From: Fistularia commersonii
Lineage: Eukaryota; Chordata; Actinopteri; Syngnathiformes; Fistulariidae
NCBI GenBank assembly: GCA_037954325.1
Contig: JBBMNZ010000015.1
Span: 15,295,501 to 15,359,500 of the forward strand
Length of the DNA: 64,000 nt
Reading direction: 5' to 3'
Below, piece after piece: positions 12,316 to 24,201 of the stretch. Below the pieces are notes generated by a model. That model saw nothing but the letters and a program-made list of their open reading frames with translations, was not told the DNA's origin and searched no databases. Every line of letters starts with the position of its first letter. The first letter of the stretch is position 1. The position numbers were made by a program, and so were the translations under genes.

Positions 12316-12600
12316 CAGCCCTTATCCTGCATCCGGGCTCGAAGGAATGCTGGAGCCTATACCAGCTATCATTGGGCAGAGGTGTGGTGCACCCTGGACC
12401 GGTTGCCGCTCCATCACAGAGACAAACAAACATTCACCCCCTCATTCACATGCCTGACCAGCCTCCTGGATGTTTCTGGACCGCGGGGGGAAGCGAGAAC
12501 TCGGAGAAAACCTTCGCAGACACCAGAAGAACATGGAGAATCCAATATGGGACCTTCTCTCTGCGTTCACCACTGCGCCACATGCGGACCCTTTCATATA
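12316..12600 (-). mobile_element. Common fish composite repeat, reverse orientation
   Basis: The order GCTGGAGCCTATACCAGCTA, then CACCCTGGACCGGTTGCCG, then CCATCACAGAGACAAACAA, then CGGAGAAAACCTTCGCAGAC matches the reverse complement of a very common fish interspersed repeat. Related pieces are at 20637-20715, 33265-33396 and 63126-63385. Overlapping open frames of 107-132 codons are shadows of this repeat. Confidence 0.7.
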
Positions 12601-12631
12601 TCATAAAGGCATTGACTGGGGAATGAACTCA

Positions 12632-12648
12632 TTTGTTCGTGGCTGATG
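12632..12648. repeat. Left target-site duplication of the 12.65-kb LINE
   Basis: TTTGTTCGTGGCTGATG here and TTTGCTCGTAGCTGATG at 14714-14730 differ at two positions. They flank the LINE exactly. Confidence 0.75.
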
Positions 12649-13387
12649 ATGAGGTGTGCCGTGGTGGAAGTAGTGGAAGAGTCGTGGAAACTAGACTGAG
12701 AGCAGAAGTTAACATTCAGCATGCAGTATGGATTCATGCCTAGAGAGAGTACTACAGGTGCAGTATTTGCTTTGAGAATGCTAATAGAGAAGTACAGCTA
12801 AGGCCAGAGGGAGCTGCAGTGTGTTTTTGTAGACCTAGAAAAAGCATATGACTTGGTGCCAAGAGAGAATCTCTGGTATTGTATGAGGAAATGTGGCAGA
12901 GAAGTATGTTAGACTGGTGCAGGACATGTATGCTAGCTGTGAGACAGTGGTGCCGTGTGCTGTAGGGCTAACAGAGAAGTTCAAGGTGGAGGTGGGACTC
13001 CATCAGGGATCAGCTCTGAGCCCTTTCTTGTTTGCTGTGGTGATGGACAGGCTGACAGAAGAGGTTAAACAGGAATCTCCATGGACCATGATGTTTGCAG
13101 ATGACATTGTGATCTGTAGTGAGAGCAGGGAACAGGATGAGACAAATCTAGAGAGGTGGAGGTATGCTCTGGAGGGAGGAGGAATGAAGGTTAGTCACAG
13201 CAAGACAGAATATATGTTTGTGAATGAGAGACATCCGGTGGAATGGTGAGACTACAGGGAATGGGGATATAGAAGTTGGAGGATTTCAAGTACTTAGGGT
13301 CAACAGTCCAGAGCATTGGAGAGTGTGGAAAAGAAGTAATGAAGCGGGTTCAGGCAGGTTGGAATGGGTGGAGAAAAGTGTCAGGGT

Positions 13388-14177
13388 TGATTTTTTTTTT
13401 TTTTTTTGCACTATAAGGCGCACTTAAAATGTGCACCTCATGTATGAATTCTTGTTGTGCTTACTGACCTCCAACCAATTTTATGTGGAACACCACACTC
13501 AAAAATTTGTCAAAATGTTTTTGTGCGACTTTTGTAAGTGCCGAAGCCGCTCTGCTTGATTGATTGTCGGGCCGTTCCCACCTGACATAGGGACGTTCTA
13601 TTAAAATTGGTCCTTGGTTGAATATGGGTTGCTACATCGGGCAACATTAGATAACTATCTGTGCAGTACTGGAATACAACGTTGTTCCAATGTCACACCA
13701 ACTTCAGGTGTCCGCTATCGCTGGCAACGATAAACCAGTCAGATTACAGTAAATAATTTGCTTACTTTCGCCACTTTTTGTAATAGCGGTACCTACTGTG
13801 CTCCAACATCGTATTTCTGTTAGTTTGCAAGAGGACCCCCAAAAATGGCATCTGCCAAGAAACATCCTTACAAAGCAAAATTCAAACTCAAGGTTATCAG
13901 TCACGCAGTAGATGATGGGAATAGAGCCGTCGCCAAAGAATTCATCATGAATGAATCAATGGTGCGGAAGTGGAGGGAGAAAGCAGAAGAACTGCACCAA
14001 GTGAAGACCAAACAGAGTTTCCCAGGGAACAAAACGACGTGTCCACAGGTTATTGAACTCTCAAGGCAACAGCGATCGCACGCGACATGAAGATCGATGA
14101 CTTTCAAGGAGCTCCCTCTTGGCGCCGGTGATATTGCGCCTTATAATGTGGTGCGCCTTATAGTCCGCAAAATACGG
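13388..14177 (+). mobile_element. pogo/Tigger-like internally deleted transposon
   Basis: The left end (partly replaced by a T-run) reads GCACTATAAGGCGCAC. The right end is GTGCGCCTTATAGTCCGC followed by AAAATACGG and TA. These are inverted repeats of the type also ending the 48774-49693 element. An 81-codon frame at 13845-14090 (KAKFKLKVISHAVDDGNRAV..., then NESMVRKWREKAEEL) resembles the Brinker-type/pogo N-terminal helix-turn-helix domain. A fragment DMKIDDFQGAPSWRR of a CENP-B-type helix-turn-helix follows in another frame just before the right end. The DDE catalytic domain is absent. It inserted into the LINE at 12649-14713, so it is the younger of the two. Confidence 0.8.
13845..14090 (+). 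pseudogene. pogo-like transposase remnant, N-terminal DNA-binding domain only
   Basis: 81 codons starting MASAKKHPYKAKFKLKV. The segment AKEFIMNESMVRKWREK is the helix-turn-helix core (roughly residues 28-45), followed by a basic KTKQSFPGNK stretch. Known: in pogo-superfamily transposases a Brinker-like DNA-binding domain precedes a CENP-B-type domain and a DDE nuclease. Here only the first part is open. A frameshift follows and the catalytic region has been deleted. The paralogous remnant at 49275-49502 shares this layout. Confidence 0.7.
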
Positions 14178-14713
14178 TATTTGATAAGATTATCCAGAAT
14201 AAAAGGAAAGGTGTACAAGACAGTGGCGAGACCAGCGATGCTGTATGGCCTAGAAACAGTAACGTTGACAAGAAAACAGGAAGCAGAGCTGGAGGTCGCG
14301 GAGATGAAGATGTTGAGGTTCTCTTTGGGAGTGACCAGGATGGATTGGATCAAGAATGCGTCCATTCGAGGGACGGCACATGTTTTGGTGAGAAGGTCAG
14401 ACGGAGATGGTTTGGTCAAGTACAGAGGAGGGAGGGTGAATATATTGGTAGGTCTCAAGGAAGACCAAGGAGAAGATTTATGGACGTAGTGAGAGAAGAT
14501 GTGAAGGAGAGAGGAGGATACAGAGAATAGAGTTAGATGGAGAAGGTCGATTCGCTGTGGCGACCCCTGAAGGGAAAAGCCGAAAGGAGAAGAAGAAGAT
14601 GGATATGAAGTTAGTCGGTGTGAGAGAGGAGTTTACAGAGAATCGGGTTAGATGGAGAGGGTTGATTTGCTGTGGCGACCCCCTCAGGGAAAAGCCGAAG
14701 GGAAAAGAAGAAG

Positions 14714-14730
14714 ATTTGCTCGTAGCTGAT
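14714..14730. repeat. Right target-site duplication of the 12.65-kb LINE
   Basis: TTTGCTCGTAGCTGATG lies immediately after the LINE's GAAGAAGA tail. It pairs with 12632-12648. Confidence 0.75.
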
Positions 14731-17700
14731 GTTGTTATCCAAACAAAAGAACCCTGAGTTCACGCGAGATGACATTCATTTTGTCTTCCTGGTATTTGGA
14801 GTTCAGATTTTAATCCCGTGAAATCACTAATCAGCTACAGTTACCTTAAAAATCTATCCTTGACTGAGGCCGATGAAACTCACTTTGTCTTTTCTATCAC
14901 GAGCATGTGTATGAAACTGTACGGCTTTGACTCCGAGAGACGAGCCGCGTGTCAAATCATCCGGCGCTCACGGATGATGCGCGCGCTGACATCGCCACCC
15001 ACGTCGCATCCCGGAAAAAAAAAGGATCAAGCGGCAAACGCTTTGGGGGGAAGAAAAAAAAAAAAAAAAAAAAAAGAAACATTGCATCCTGACATGTTCT
15101 CCTGCTTCATCCTCGCATCAAATCGGATACGAAAAAAAGTTACGTTCTCTAAGTCAGCAAATACAAACCTCACCTGGTTTTTCCGTCTTTAAATATCCGT
15201 CACGGCTGCAGTATCTTCAATTTAAGAGGGTCGAGAAGTTATTTTGTCGGGGTGTTGTGTGTAATTACAGAAGTTAATTCCGTTGCCCTCGCCGAGGGCT
15301 TCCAACTGCTTCCTAAACCACGGCTAAGCGAATGAAACAATGGCGTTTTCATTTGGCCCCTGACGATTTATATTTATCACACAAGAGGCAGCGTTTCTTA
15401 GAATATGTGTGAAAGGAAGAGATTAAATCTGCCATGATTCGGTGGATTTTGCAGCCCGGTATAGTAACTGACACCCAAATGATTTCTATGGAGGCTGTTT
15501 CTATATTTGGGAGGTCTTGAAGTTTTTAAGAGAGAACAAGGCAAAGGAAAAAAAAAAAAAAACTCCTGTAACCGAATAATCATATATTCAAAATGAATAA
15601 ATGCAAATATTAACTTAGTCACTCATTCATTGAATAACTTGTTCTAGATTTCCATGTACTTTCCCTTTTTACACCCACGTTCTTCCCCGGGGCTACATAT
15701 GTGCCACATGTGCTTTATCTATTATTTCAGTTTTAATGATTCTGTGAAACAACGCGTTATGAGACATTTTATGTCAATATCTTCAGTACTGTATTTTTTT
15801 TGTTTTTTAATATGTTGTATTATTATTATTGATAACAGCACTTCAGCAACATTTTCATATGTAAAAAAAAAAAAAACTAAAATGTTCAGGTTTTAACATT
15901 TTTAAAGGCATCATGTAAGTAATAAGCATCGTTCTCTGGGGGAAAAAACAGCTTTCTTTCTAAAATAAAATCATGCTTTGTGATTGTCTCATGCAAATTT
16001 ATGAAAAGTTATGGCAGCGAACGAACACGGACACACAAACAAATATAGGCATGATTTATATCTGAACAATAAATATACTGCCAAATACATGCTGACATAT
16101 TTGGTTCGCATACAGCTATATGATAGAAGTTCATATGATCATTTTTAATTTTATTTTATTGTATTTATTTTATTTTATTACTTACCGTGTTTTATATTAT
16201 TTCTTGTTTTTTCCGGTACTTTTCTAAAATGTAACTGTTCAGGTAAAGTCAATATCTCTTTTTTAAATTACATTTGAAGAGAATTTTCAGTTCATTATAT
16301 AAAACCTATATACTATGAAAAAAATATATATATGTATTTCAATGAAGCTGAAAAACTGAAAAAGTAAAAAAAAGGGGGTCAAATATGGGTCCGTTCATCA
16401 AATTTTCTGATCCAGTAAAGGTTTTAAATGGAGTGATTAATGACCAACTAAATAACCCAATAACCAAAGTCATCACTTCTGCCAATAAACACAGTCATTA
16501 TATCAACAGCTTTTTTATCTTTTTTTTTTTTCCCATCCGTTGATGCTAAATTAACCGTGCTCAGAAATATAGCACGCCATGTGAAAACAAGACAACTGTT
16601 CCTTGTATCCCCGGGTGTTTAAGTGAATGAGTGTGATAAGCATCAGGGCCTGGCTGCTTCCTCCGCCGGTCACCGTGCAAAACATCACACGCCGTGCACG
16701 GACTCCATATGGCACGTCGACCGGGGAGACTTGGCCCCCCCGGCGGGGTTCGCCGGCCCCGGACTCTTGTGTGGCATTGAGAGCAAAGAGGGGAGAAAAA
16801 AAAAACATCAGATGAACACATCACAAACAGAACTCCAATATGGTGAGTGTGTGTGTGTGTGTGTGTGCTGGAAAGAGGAAGTAGGCTGTACATCTATAGG
16901 AAACCAATAACAGAGGTGAACAAGGTCTTAGGGATGCAACGTCCCTGAACAGTTTGACTGGACGATGCATTCGAGGAAAGGGTTTTTTTGTAACGTCGCC
17001 GTTTTTCACGCGTTGCATCGGTCCGATATTCTGCAGATGCACGCGCGACGCGATAACCTGAATCTCTGGGGTGAAAAATACAGACAACCTTACGCTGAGA
17101 GAGACCTTTCTATCCAGAGGTCAGCTTTTCAAGTGGGAAAAAAAATAACTTGTAAAAAAAAAAAAAAGGAATATGCACATAAAGGACTAACTGAGATACA
17201 GGGAGTAGGTGGCATTTTAATGATTTAAGGTAGTTACTTTCTGTAAAATTGTTATAAAAACATAAAAGCATTTTAACAGATTTTCTGACTGTATAAGAGA
17301 ACAAATGCTATTTCACTTTATCCCTCTTTTCTATTTGCTTCATGACACCAACACTCCCCGAGTAACAACGGGAACAAAGCGAACGCGGCTTCACCAGGGG
17401 GAATTTCAGACTCCCAAATTATGACATAACATCAGAACCTCTGGTTAGCACCCCGCTACTTCTTTAGCATAAATATCATCTTAGGGAGTCATAATGATCT
17501 AGAAAAAGAGGAGGTGAATCATTAGAGGCTCCAAAGGTCGGCGTTATCCTTGAAATGGTTTATTAGTGGAATGTATTTTTTAAAGTTTAAGCACTGTAGC
17601 ACTCAGAACGTGTTTCACGTACGGTCAAAAATAACTGGAAAGGGATGTCAAAATTAACATTAATCCAGCTTAATTAAAGTGTATGATTAATATCTTAAAG

Positions 17701-17894
17701 GTTGGATGTAAATATGGCACGATCTGTATGTTTTATTCATTTATTTTCATGAATCTATTTTTTTGCGATCTCAACACCATATCTGTTATTCAGTTATGAG
17801 GAACCAGAAAAACATGTTAAGTATGTATATTTATCTCCATCTCCATCATCACCGTCTTTTGCATCATGAAATACAATACAATGAATTATGAGTG
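14731..17894. other. Intronic sequence; simple repeats only
   Basis: Holds A-runs (15055-15075, 17155-17166) and a TG repeat (16846-16868). No conserved coding frame or RNA was recognised. The A/T-rich portion 15900-16550 is featureless. Confidence 0.55.
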
Positions 17895-19285
17895 GGATTC
17901 ATTATTAGCCTGATTTTTAATCATTTGACAGCTTTATATATATATGCGTGTGAGTCATCAAACCTATCTGGCCTGTGCGGTGTATGAATAAAATATCATT
18001 AAATCAAGTATCTATTTCAATAAAGTATCTAGATTCTAGATCCTCTCATGTCTCTGGATCTGGTAATTTCACAATTTTAGCCTGATTTTTTTTTAATAAT
18101 TTGACAGCCATCAATCATTTGACAGCTTTATATATATATGCGTGTGAGTCATCAAACCTATCTGGCCTGTGCGGTGTATGAATAACACATCATTAAATAA
18201 AGTATTTATTTATTTCAATAAAGTATATAGATTCTAGATCTAATGTTTCTGTATCGAGTAATTTCACGTTATTAGCCTGACTTATAATCATTTGACAGCT
18301 ATATGTGTGTGTGTGTCATCAAACTTATCTGGCCAGAGCAGTGTATGAATAATATATCATTAAATCAAGTTTTTATTTCAATTAAGTATCTAGATTTTAT
18401 ATCAGGGGTGGGCAAACTTTTCGACTCAGGGGCCAAATTGACTTTTTATATTTGACAGACGGGCCGGGCAACACAAGATACGATACATATAAAAAAAAAA
18501 TAAAGAAAACAAATTTGTTGACATTTGTCTGAACATCCTTTGACATTTGCTTTAGAAATAAAACCAGCTTGGTTTTAAAGGCTCTGACGTTTGCTCGCAT
18601 TTCATGCACAAACTGTTTTTTTCCCTTGTAGCTTCACGTCCAGCTCATTATATGTATCAGAATGTCCCTGGTAAAGGCTAAATCCTGTTTTTCATTTCCT
18701 TTTAACCTTTATTTAACTGGGAAAAAAAAAAAAAAAAGTCCTGTTGAGATTAAAAACGTCTTTTATAAGGGAGTCCTTTTTGAGCTCCCACATTAATTTA
18801 TCCAATCCTTCAATCATTCACATCAAGTATGAATTCTGCAGCAACTTTTGGCGGGCCGGATTAAAAAGACCAACGGGCCGGATGTGGCCCGCGGGCCGTA
18901 GTTTGCCCCTGTTCTAGATCCTCTCATGTCTCTGGAAATTTCACATTATTAGCCTGATTTTTTTTTTTTATCATTTGACAGCCATACACGTGTGTGTCAT
19001 CAAACCTATCTGGCCAGTGCAGTGTATGAATCACACATCATTAAATAAAGGATTTATTTATTTCAAAAAAGCATCTAGATTCTAGATCTTCTAATGTTTC
19101 CGGATTTGGAAATCTCAAATTATCAGCCTGATTTTGAATGATTTGACAGCCATACATTGGCGTGTGTCATCAAAACTATCTGACCAGTGCAGTGTATGAA
19201 CAATATACCATTAAATAAAGTGTTAATTTCAATAAAGTATCTAGATTCTAGATCCTCTCATGTCTGGATCCGGTAATTTCACTGA
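17895..19285 (+). repeat. Tandem array of ~165-195-bp units, five copies
   Basis: Each unit has 'TTAGCCTGA...TTGACAGC', 'GTCATCAAACCTATCTGGCC', 'GTGTATGAAT' and 'AGTATCTAGATTCTAGATC' in that order. The GTGTATGAAT block starts near 17980, 18174, 18341, 19022 and 19192. After subtracting the hAT insertion at 18403-18911 the spacing is 194, 167, ~164 and 170 bp. Units differ by small indels in T runs and TG/TA stretches. There is no coding potential, and it is too long and too diverged to be CRISPR. It is a minisatellite-scale local duplication. Confidence 0.9.
18403..18911. mobile_element. Non-autonomous hAT element inside the tandem array
   Basis: The left end CAGGGGTGGGCAAACTTTT and the right end GGGCCGTAGTTTGCCCCTG are the inverted termini of the well-known hAT/Charlie-type vertebrate repeats, with the internal GGGCCGGATGTGGCCCGCG signature. 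Flanking 8-mers TTTTATAT (18395-18402) and TTCTAGAT (18912-18919) match at 6 of 8 positions. The right one equals the sequence present at the same place in intact array units. About 509 bp, no transposase frame. Confidence 0.85.
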
Positions 19286-20636
19286 AGATAAATGAAACTG
19301 TGGAGACAGAATGAGAGAACCCCAGATCTGTGTTGTTGGGTCCAGGGGTTTTACCTAACTCTGACTGACATTTGCTGAAGATTTCTGTTTATTTATTTAT
19401 TTTCTTCTATTTTCCCCCCAGAATTACCGGCGTTCTTTGAGGTGCGGGGCAGAAACCTGAGTGCGGCTGAGCGCAACCGACCGCGTCCGGTTTATTCCGT
19501 CTCCACCGTTTGGTGGGAGACCCTCACGTGACCATTGTGTTTCACTTCATTGCGAAGAGAGCAAATCCTGGCAGCAAACAAATTAAAAGCATAAATTGTG
19601 GCGGGATGAAGATACTTAAAGAAAACCTTTGCGCGCAGTTCAGCCAAAAAAGTACTCTCAGAATGTTCCAGAGTATATAAATATATAGGGTCATAAAATG
19701 TAAATTCGAAATTTTACTTCCTTGTTATGCTATTTCCTGGCAGCTGCAGGGGTGACTTGAGAAGGTCGAGCTAAATGCACGGTCGGTGGCGAGGAGAAAA
19801 GCCATCGGGTGAAGGTGCAACACAAGAGACGCATTTTCATGCGCGGAAAACGACGTCTTCCTGATTTCTTCTCTCAGCTTCATCGCCGTAAAGCGCTCAC
19901 GTTCAAAAAGAGAGCTTTTCAATCGGTACCTCCTTGTTACAGAGTCATTCCTGCCCAAACAGCGGGGGCTAAATGCTCAAAGGTCGCCGTTTTTTTTTTT
20001 TTTTTTTCAGAAAATACAAGAGAAAAGGTTATTTCTTTTTCTTGAAAAATGTTGTTTTCTAAGCTACTTCCAGGATGCAGCACGCTGACATTCCAGTGTC
20101 TGTCGAGCGGCCGCTCAAAAGACGGTTCACGGAAATGTGTTTACCCGGATTGATATCCCTCCATCCACGAGGCTCCGGCTGTAATTTGTCAGGCAAATAC
20201 TATCATGTCTGAGGTTCTCCCAATAACACACCGATGCAGAAACACCACCGGAACAAACAGGAAACATTACAAACAAAACACTTTGACACCAGTTTGCTTT
20301 AATGGAGGAACAAGGTTTGGTAGAAAACCATTCTTCCAATATCAGAGCGAGGAAACCTGCAGTGCATTTTCTTTTATTTTTTTTGCGAGCCACAATCTAT
20401 AACACGGCTCGGTCGCTTCGACCGAGGTGGCTGGAAAAAGGCGTTTGGACAAAGCCGAAGATACGGGACAATGTAACCCAGGAAATGACAGCCTGCGCCC
20501 GAACCTGTGGACGACGTGTCGAACGGAACAACAACGTTTGTCTTTTGAATACGTCGCTAGCCGTCATAGATATAAAAGCGGAGTGACAGGTAGATTGATA
20601 GAGAGATAGATAATTGGAACTGGTGAGCGGTCCACG
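19286..20636. other. Intronic sequence without recognised gene
   Basis: No conserved frame or RNA was recognised. It includes a T-run (19990-20007) and ordinary mixed sequence. Confidence 0.5.
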
Positions 20637-20715
20637 GTGAGCCCCGCCTATCGACCAATGACAGACGGTATAGGCTGCCTCAGCGGGGTAAGTGGTATAG
20701 ATATGGAATAGAATA
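20637..20715 (+). mobile_element. Fish composite repeat tail fragment
   Basis: GAGCCCCGCCTATCGACCAA, then TGACAGACGGTATAGGCTGC, then TAAGTGGTATAGATATGGAA follow the order of the 3' end of the common fish repeat seen reversed at 12316. Short and decayed. Confidence 0.55.
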
Positions 20716-20984
20716 AACATTAGGCTTGGGAGAAAAAGGTAATTTCAACTTTAGTCTGAGAAAGAAATGTGATCGTAAACCCGACGGTAAAATCGTGTTT
20801 GCGATCAACAACGTCATGAGGCGGATAGGCATCGTCCGGAATATCGGGATGTTTTGTTTCCATCCAAAGACAATAACGTTTTCCTCCAAAATACACACAA
20901 TATGGTCACAAGTACTCTCTCAACCATCCAAATCATCGGAATCAGATGTTCCAGTAACTTCCACGACCACAGGTGAAACATGCA

Positions 20985-22183
20985 GACTGTTTTTCCAGTC
21001 AACTGTAATATCAGAACACGGAAGTGTTCTGGAACAGCAACTCAGCTGCAAAGTTGTAGACAGCGGGGTCAGCGGATGCTGAGGCACGTAATGCGAAGAG
21101 GGCGCCAAATTTCAGCTGAGTCAATGGCTACAGACCTCCAAACCTTCATGAGGCCTTCAGATCAGCTCAAGTGCACAGAGAGCTTCTAGAATGTGTTTCA
21201 TTGGCCTTGCAGCTGCACCCAAACTACACGTCAACAAGTGCAATCCGAAGAGTCAGATGCGGGCGTGTAAATGCATTTCTCCATATGGCAATCGGATGGA
21301 CAAGTCCGGGTTTGGCGGTTGCCATGAGAACGGTACTTACTGACAAGTGTGAAGTTTGGTAGAGGGGTTGTTTTTCCAGAGTTGGGCTCGTCCCAAAGGA
21401 ACCCGTAAAGGGAACTCTGAAAGCTTCAGCATACCAAGACATTTTGGACAATTCCATGCTCCCAACTTTTTGGGAACAGGTTTGAGCTGTACCCTTCTTT
21501 TCCCAACTTGACTGTGCACCAGTGCACAAAGGAAGGTCCACAAAGACATGCATGACAGAGTCTGGTGTGGATGAGCTCGATTGGCCTGCACTGACCTCAA
21601 CCCCAACAACACCTTTGGGATGAGTTAGAGAATTAGGCCTTCTTGTCCAACATCAGTGTGTGACCTTATAAATGCGCTTCTGGAAGAACGGTCAAATATT
21701 CCCATGAACACACTCCTGAACCTTGTGGACCGCCTTCCCAGAAGAGTTGAAGGTGTTATAGCTGCAAAAAAAGTTGGACCGAGATCATATTGAGTCCCCC
21801 TGGATTAGGAATGAGATGTCACTCAAGTTCAAATGCCAGTCAAGGCAGGTGAGCGAATACTTTTGGCCATAAACAGGTGGTCCTCACTTCACGAAGTACT
21901 CGGTAAACGACGACTCGGAGTTAGACAGGCTTTGCAATAATATTAAAACAGAGATGTGAGCGAGTATGTATTGCACGCACTTACCCACACTTATAATTGG
22001 CCTATATTCATGCAAATATTAACATTAAAGGGGGAAAAAAGGTAAAATAGTATGATACAAATGGACGATATGCACGCAAATACTGTACGATAGAAGAAAA
22101 CGGAGTTTCGCTTGACGACAAACTCGCTGAAAGACAAAACCTTTGGAACGTAACCCCATTAAATGAGGACCACCTGTAGTGTA
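20985..22183 (+). mobile_element. Dead Tc1-like transposon with a nested Tigger-like MITE
   Basis: Frame-hopping translation gives fish Tc1-like transposase segments: RQISAESMATDLQTFMRPSD near 21100, then around 21390-21560 ASAYQDILDNSMLP and DCAPVHKGRSTKT (the second catalytic Asp region), then the LNALLEE/NTLLNL-like region near 21660-21750. The 3' end GCGAATACTTTTGGCCATA runs up to 21871. The expected terminal TAGTGTA appears at 22177-22183, beyond a ~300-bp insertion. Multiple frameshifts and an internal deletion (~21310-21360) show it is a fossil. The 5' terminal repeat was not identified and the start is approximate. Confidence 0.75.
21872..22176. mobile_element. Tigger/pogo-like MITE inside the Tc1 terminal repeat
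   Basis: The left end CAGGTGGTCCTCACTT (from 21874) and the right end AAATGAGGACCACCTG (to 22176) are inverted repeats, with TA at 22177-22178 and TA at 21870-21871. The interior 'GTAAACGACGACTC ... GGAACGTAACCCC' resembles Tigger-type non-autonomous elements. No coding capacity. Confidence 0.75.
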
Positions 22184-23914
22184 TTACTCAAGATACTCTT
22201 TAGACGTGAACATTGGTCTTCAGTCTTGTTATGTAGTTGTGGAGATGTTCCTCCATCAGAGCATAACAAGCAAACGCTGTTCTAGCTGTTTGACTGGGTC
22301 AATGAAATCTGTCCAAAAATCAGAGGCTACGCTCATCCAAAAAGCATCTTTCCACATCTTTCACTTTAAAAGGAGAAATCCTTCTTAAAATGACTTTCCC
22401 CGCACAAATTCCACTTGAAGCTCTCCCACAATTAACTCAATATTATTTCCGCATATATTCTTCAGAGAAAACGACTGATGGAAAAAAAAAAAAAAAAAGG
22501 AAAAAAAAGATCCATGGCCACCGGATGTGGTCCAGACGGCAAAAAAAAAAAAAAAAAAAAAAAATCTTAATTAAACTTTCTAAAAAAAGGTCCTGCTGGT
22601 TGATTTCAGACCGGTACAAAAATCGCCATTCATCCAGTAAGTGTCTGACAAATTGGGGTCACAACAGTTTCTAAGACACTGAATCATCATCTTTGATAAA
22701 AGTCCGGCTCTGCAGTTAAAACGCACTTCTATTACTGACTCTTTACTCGCGGCTGCAGAAACACTGTATACTAGTCTCTGTATCAAATCTACATATATAA
22801 CCCTGTGTGTCTACGTGCATCTAATTCCCTCTGGACACATACGGAATAATTTCCCCAACTTGGAAATGAAGTGCATTAACCTATGCACACACACACACAC
22901 AGAAAAAAAAAAAAAACATATATATCGTATATAGTCAAACAATTTGGAGGTAAAGTGCGCAAATGCAAAGCGGGAGTTCCTTATCGCCACTCTGTACTGG
23001 CAGGAAGTACATTTCGTTTTGAGTGCGTGAAATTTCCAATATTTCTCCTCGCAGAATTGTTATCTGAGCGGCCGATGTTCCCCTCGCCTCCTCTGTAATC
23101 CCAACGTGCAGGCTTTTCCTAAGATGGGTAAGAGTACATTCTAAGTGTGGCGTATTAAGGACTACTTCAGCCGTAGCTTTGGAAAAACACCCTTTAAACT
23201 GCAGGCGGTTGTCCTGTGTATATTTTTACCACTCGTCCTAAATCCTTATTTAAACTGCACGCTCCTCGGCACGGACTCGCCTCTTTTTCTGTCTGTCGAA
23301 AATCCCCGAAACGTGTTTGGACAGCTGTGTTTCCAGGTAGCTTTGCGGCCCCCGACACGAAACTCCCTGCTTCCAGAGAAGCAGAGGGTGCTAACGGGGA
23401 AAAACGTTTATGTACATCGGTTTTAAAAATGTTTGTCGTGTTAATTCACCAGTAGATCCGCCTGATTCTCTGCCTGAAGCCACAAAGTTCTTTCTTCAGT
23501 CACACAAGGGGTCGTCCACATTCCGCACACACACTTCAACCACAATATTTTGCATTTCTTTTGCAAATCCGGAATGTTGGCTTGCATTAATATCTCAGGT
23601 GCCCGACACCAAAACACTAACAAGAAACTGACTAAAGATGCAGGCGTCTTCTGGGCACGATTGCAAGAAATACAACTCGAACAATGTGATACATTACAAT
23701 TGGATCAGCTCCAAATTAAGACATTTATCTAATACAGATAATATAGACATAATATAAAATGATACATAATTTTAAATCAAAATAATAATATATTTTGATA
23801 GATATATTTATATTTTTAACATATTAAATTATATTTCATATATTTTTAGATATATTATACAATATATTGTGTCATTTACTTTTATTTATATATATAAGCA
23901 TAAATGTGTACATA
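22184..23914. other. Intronic sequence; A-rich tracts
   Basis: Contains A-runs at 22482-22510 and 22541-22563, and a short CA repeat at 22884-22901. The AT-rich stretch 23740-23910 precedes the MITE. No gene was recognised. Confidence 0.5.
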
Positions 23915-24201
23915 CAGGACTGTCTCAGAAAATTAGAATATTATGATAAAGTTCTTTGTCTTCTTTCATGAAATTAAAAAAAAAAAAAAAAAACGTTTTC
24001 ATGGTATTCTAATAGTTTGAGATAGGATTTTTGAGTTTTCATAAGATGTAAGCCATAATCAGCAATATTAAAATAATAAAAGGCTTGCAAAATTTCAGCT
24101 GATTTGTCATGAATCCAGAATATGATATTTTTGTTTTTTTGACTGCATTACAGAAGATAAAGAACTTTAACACAATATTCTAATTGTCTGAGACAGTCCT
24201 G
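23915..24201 (+). mobile_element. ~290-bp palindromic-ended MITE, copy A
   Basis: The ends CAGGACTGTCTCAGAAAAT and ATTGTCTGAGACAGTCCTG are inverted repeats. Homology between the arms extends ~60 bp through ATAAAGTTCTTT / AAAGAACTTT, and TA flanks both sides. The core includes GAGATAGGATTTTTGAG and AAAAGGCTTGCAA. No ORF. The TA target suggests the Tc1/mariner superfamily, but no autonomous partner is seen. Confidence 0.85.

Larger units (their letters stand above)
12649..14713 (+). mobile_element. RTE-like LINE copy interrupted by a pogo-like element
   Basis: This is a second 5'-truncated copy of the family at 8051 and 61264, in plus orientation. Its longest frame (12893-13249) carries AEKYVRLVQDMYASCETV, the motif-B block GLHQGSALSPFLFAVVMD and the catalytic FADDIVICSES block. 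The C-terminal part resumes after 14180 with GKVYKTVARPAMLYGLETV and RFSLGVTRMD. Frames are broken in several places, including a 5-nt deletion near 12890 shared with the 8.05-kb copy. The right end is GAAAAGAAGAAGA. A 17-bp target duplication flanks it. The insertion at ~13388-14177 sits in the RT C-terminal region. Non-functional. Confidence 0.9.
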
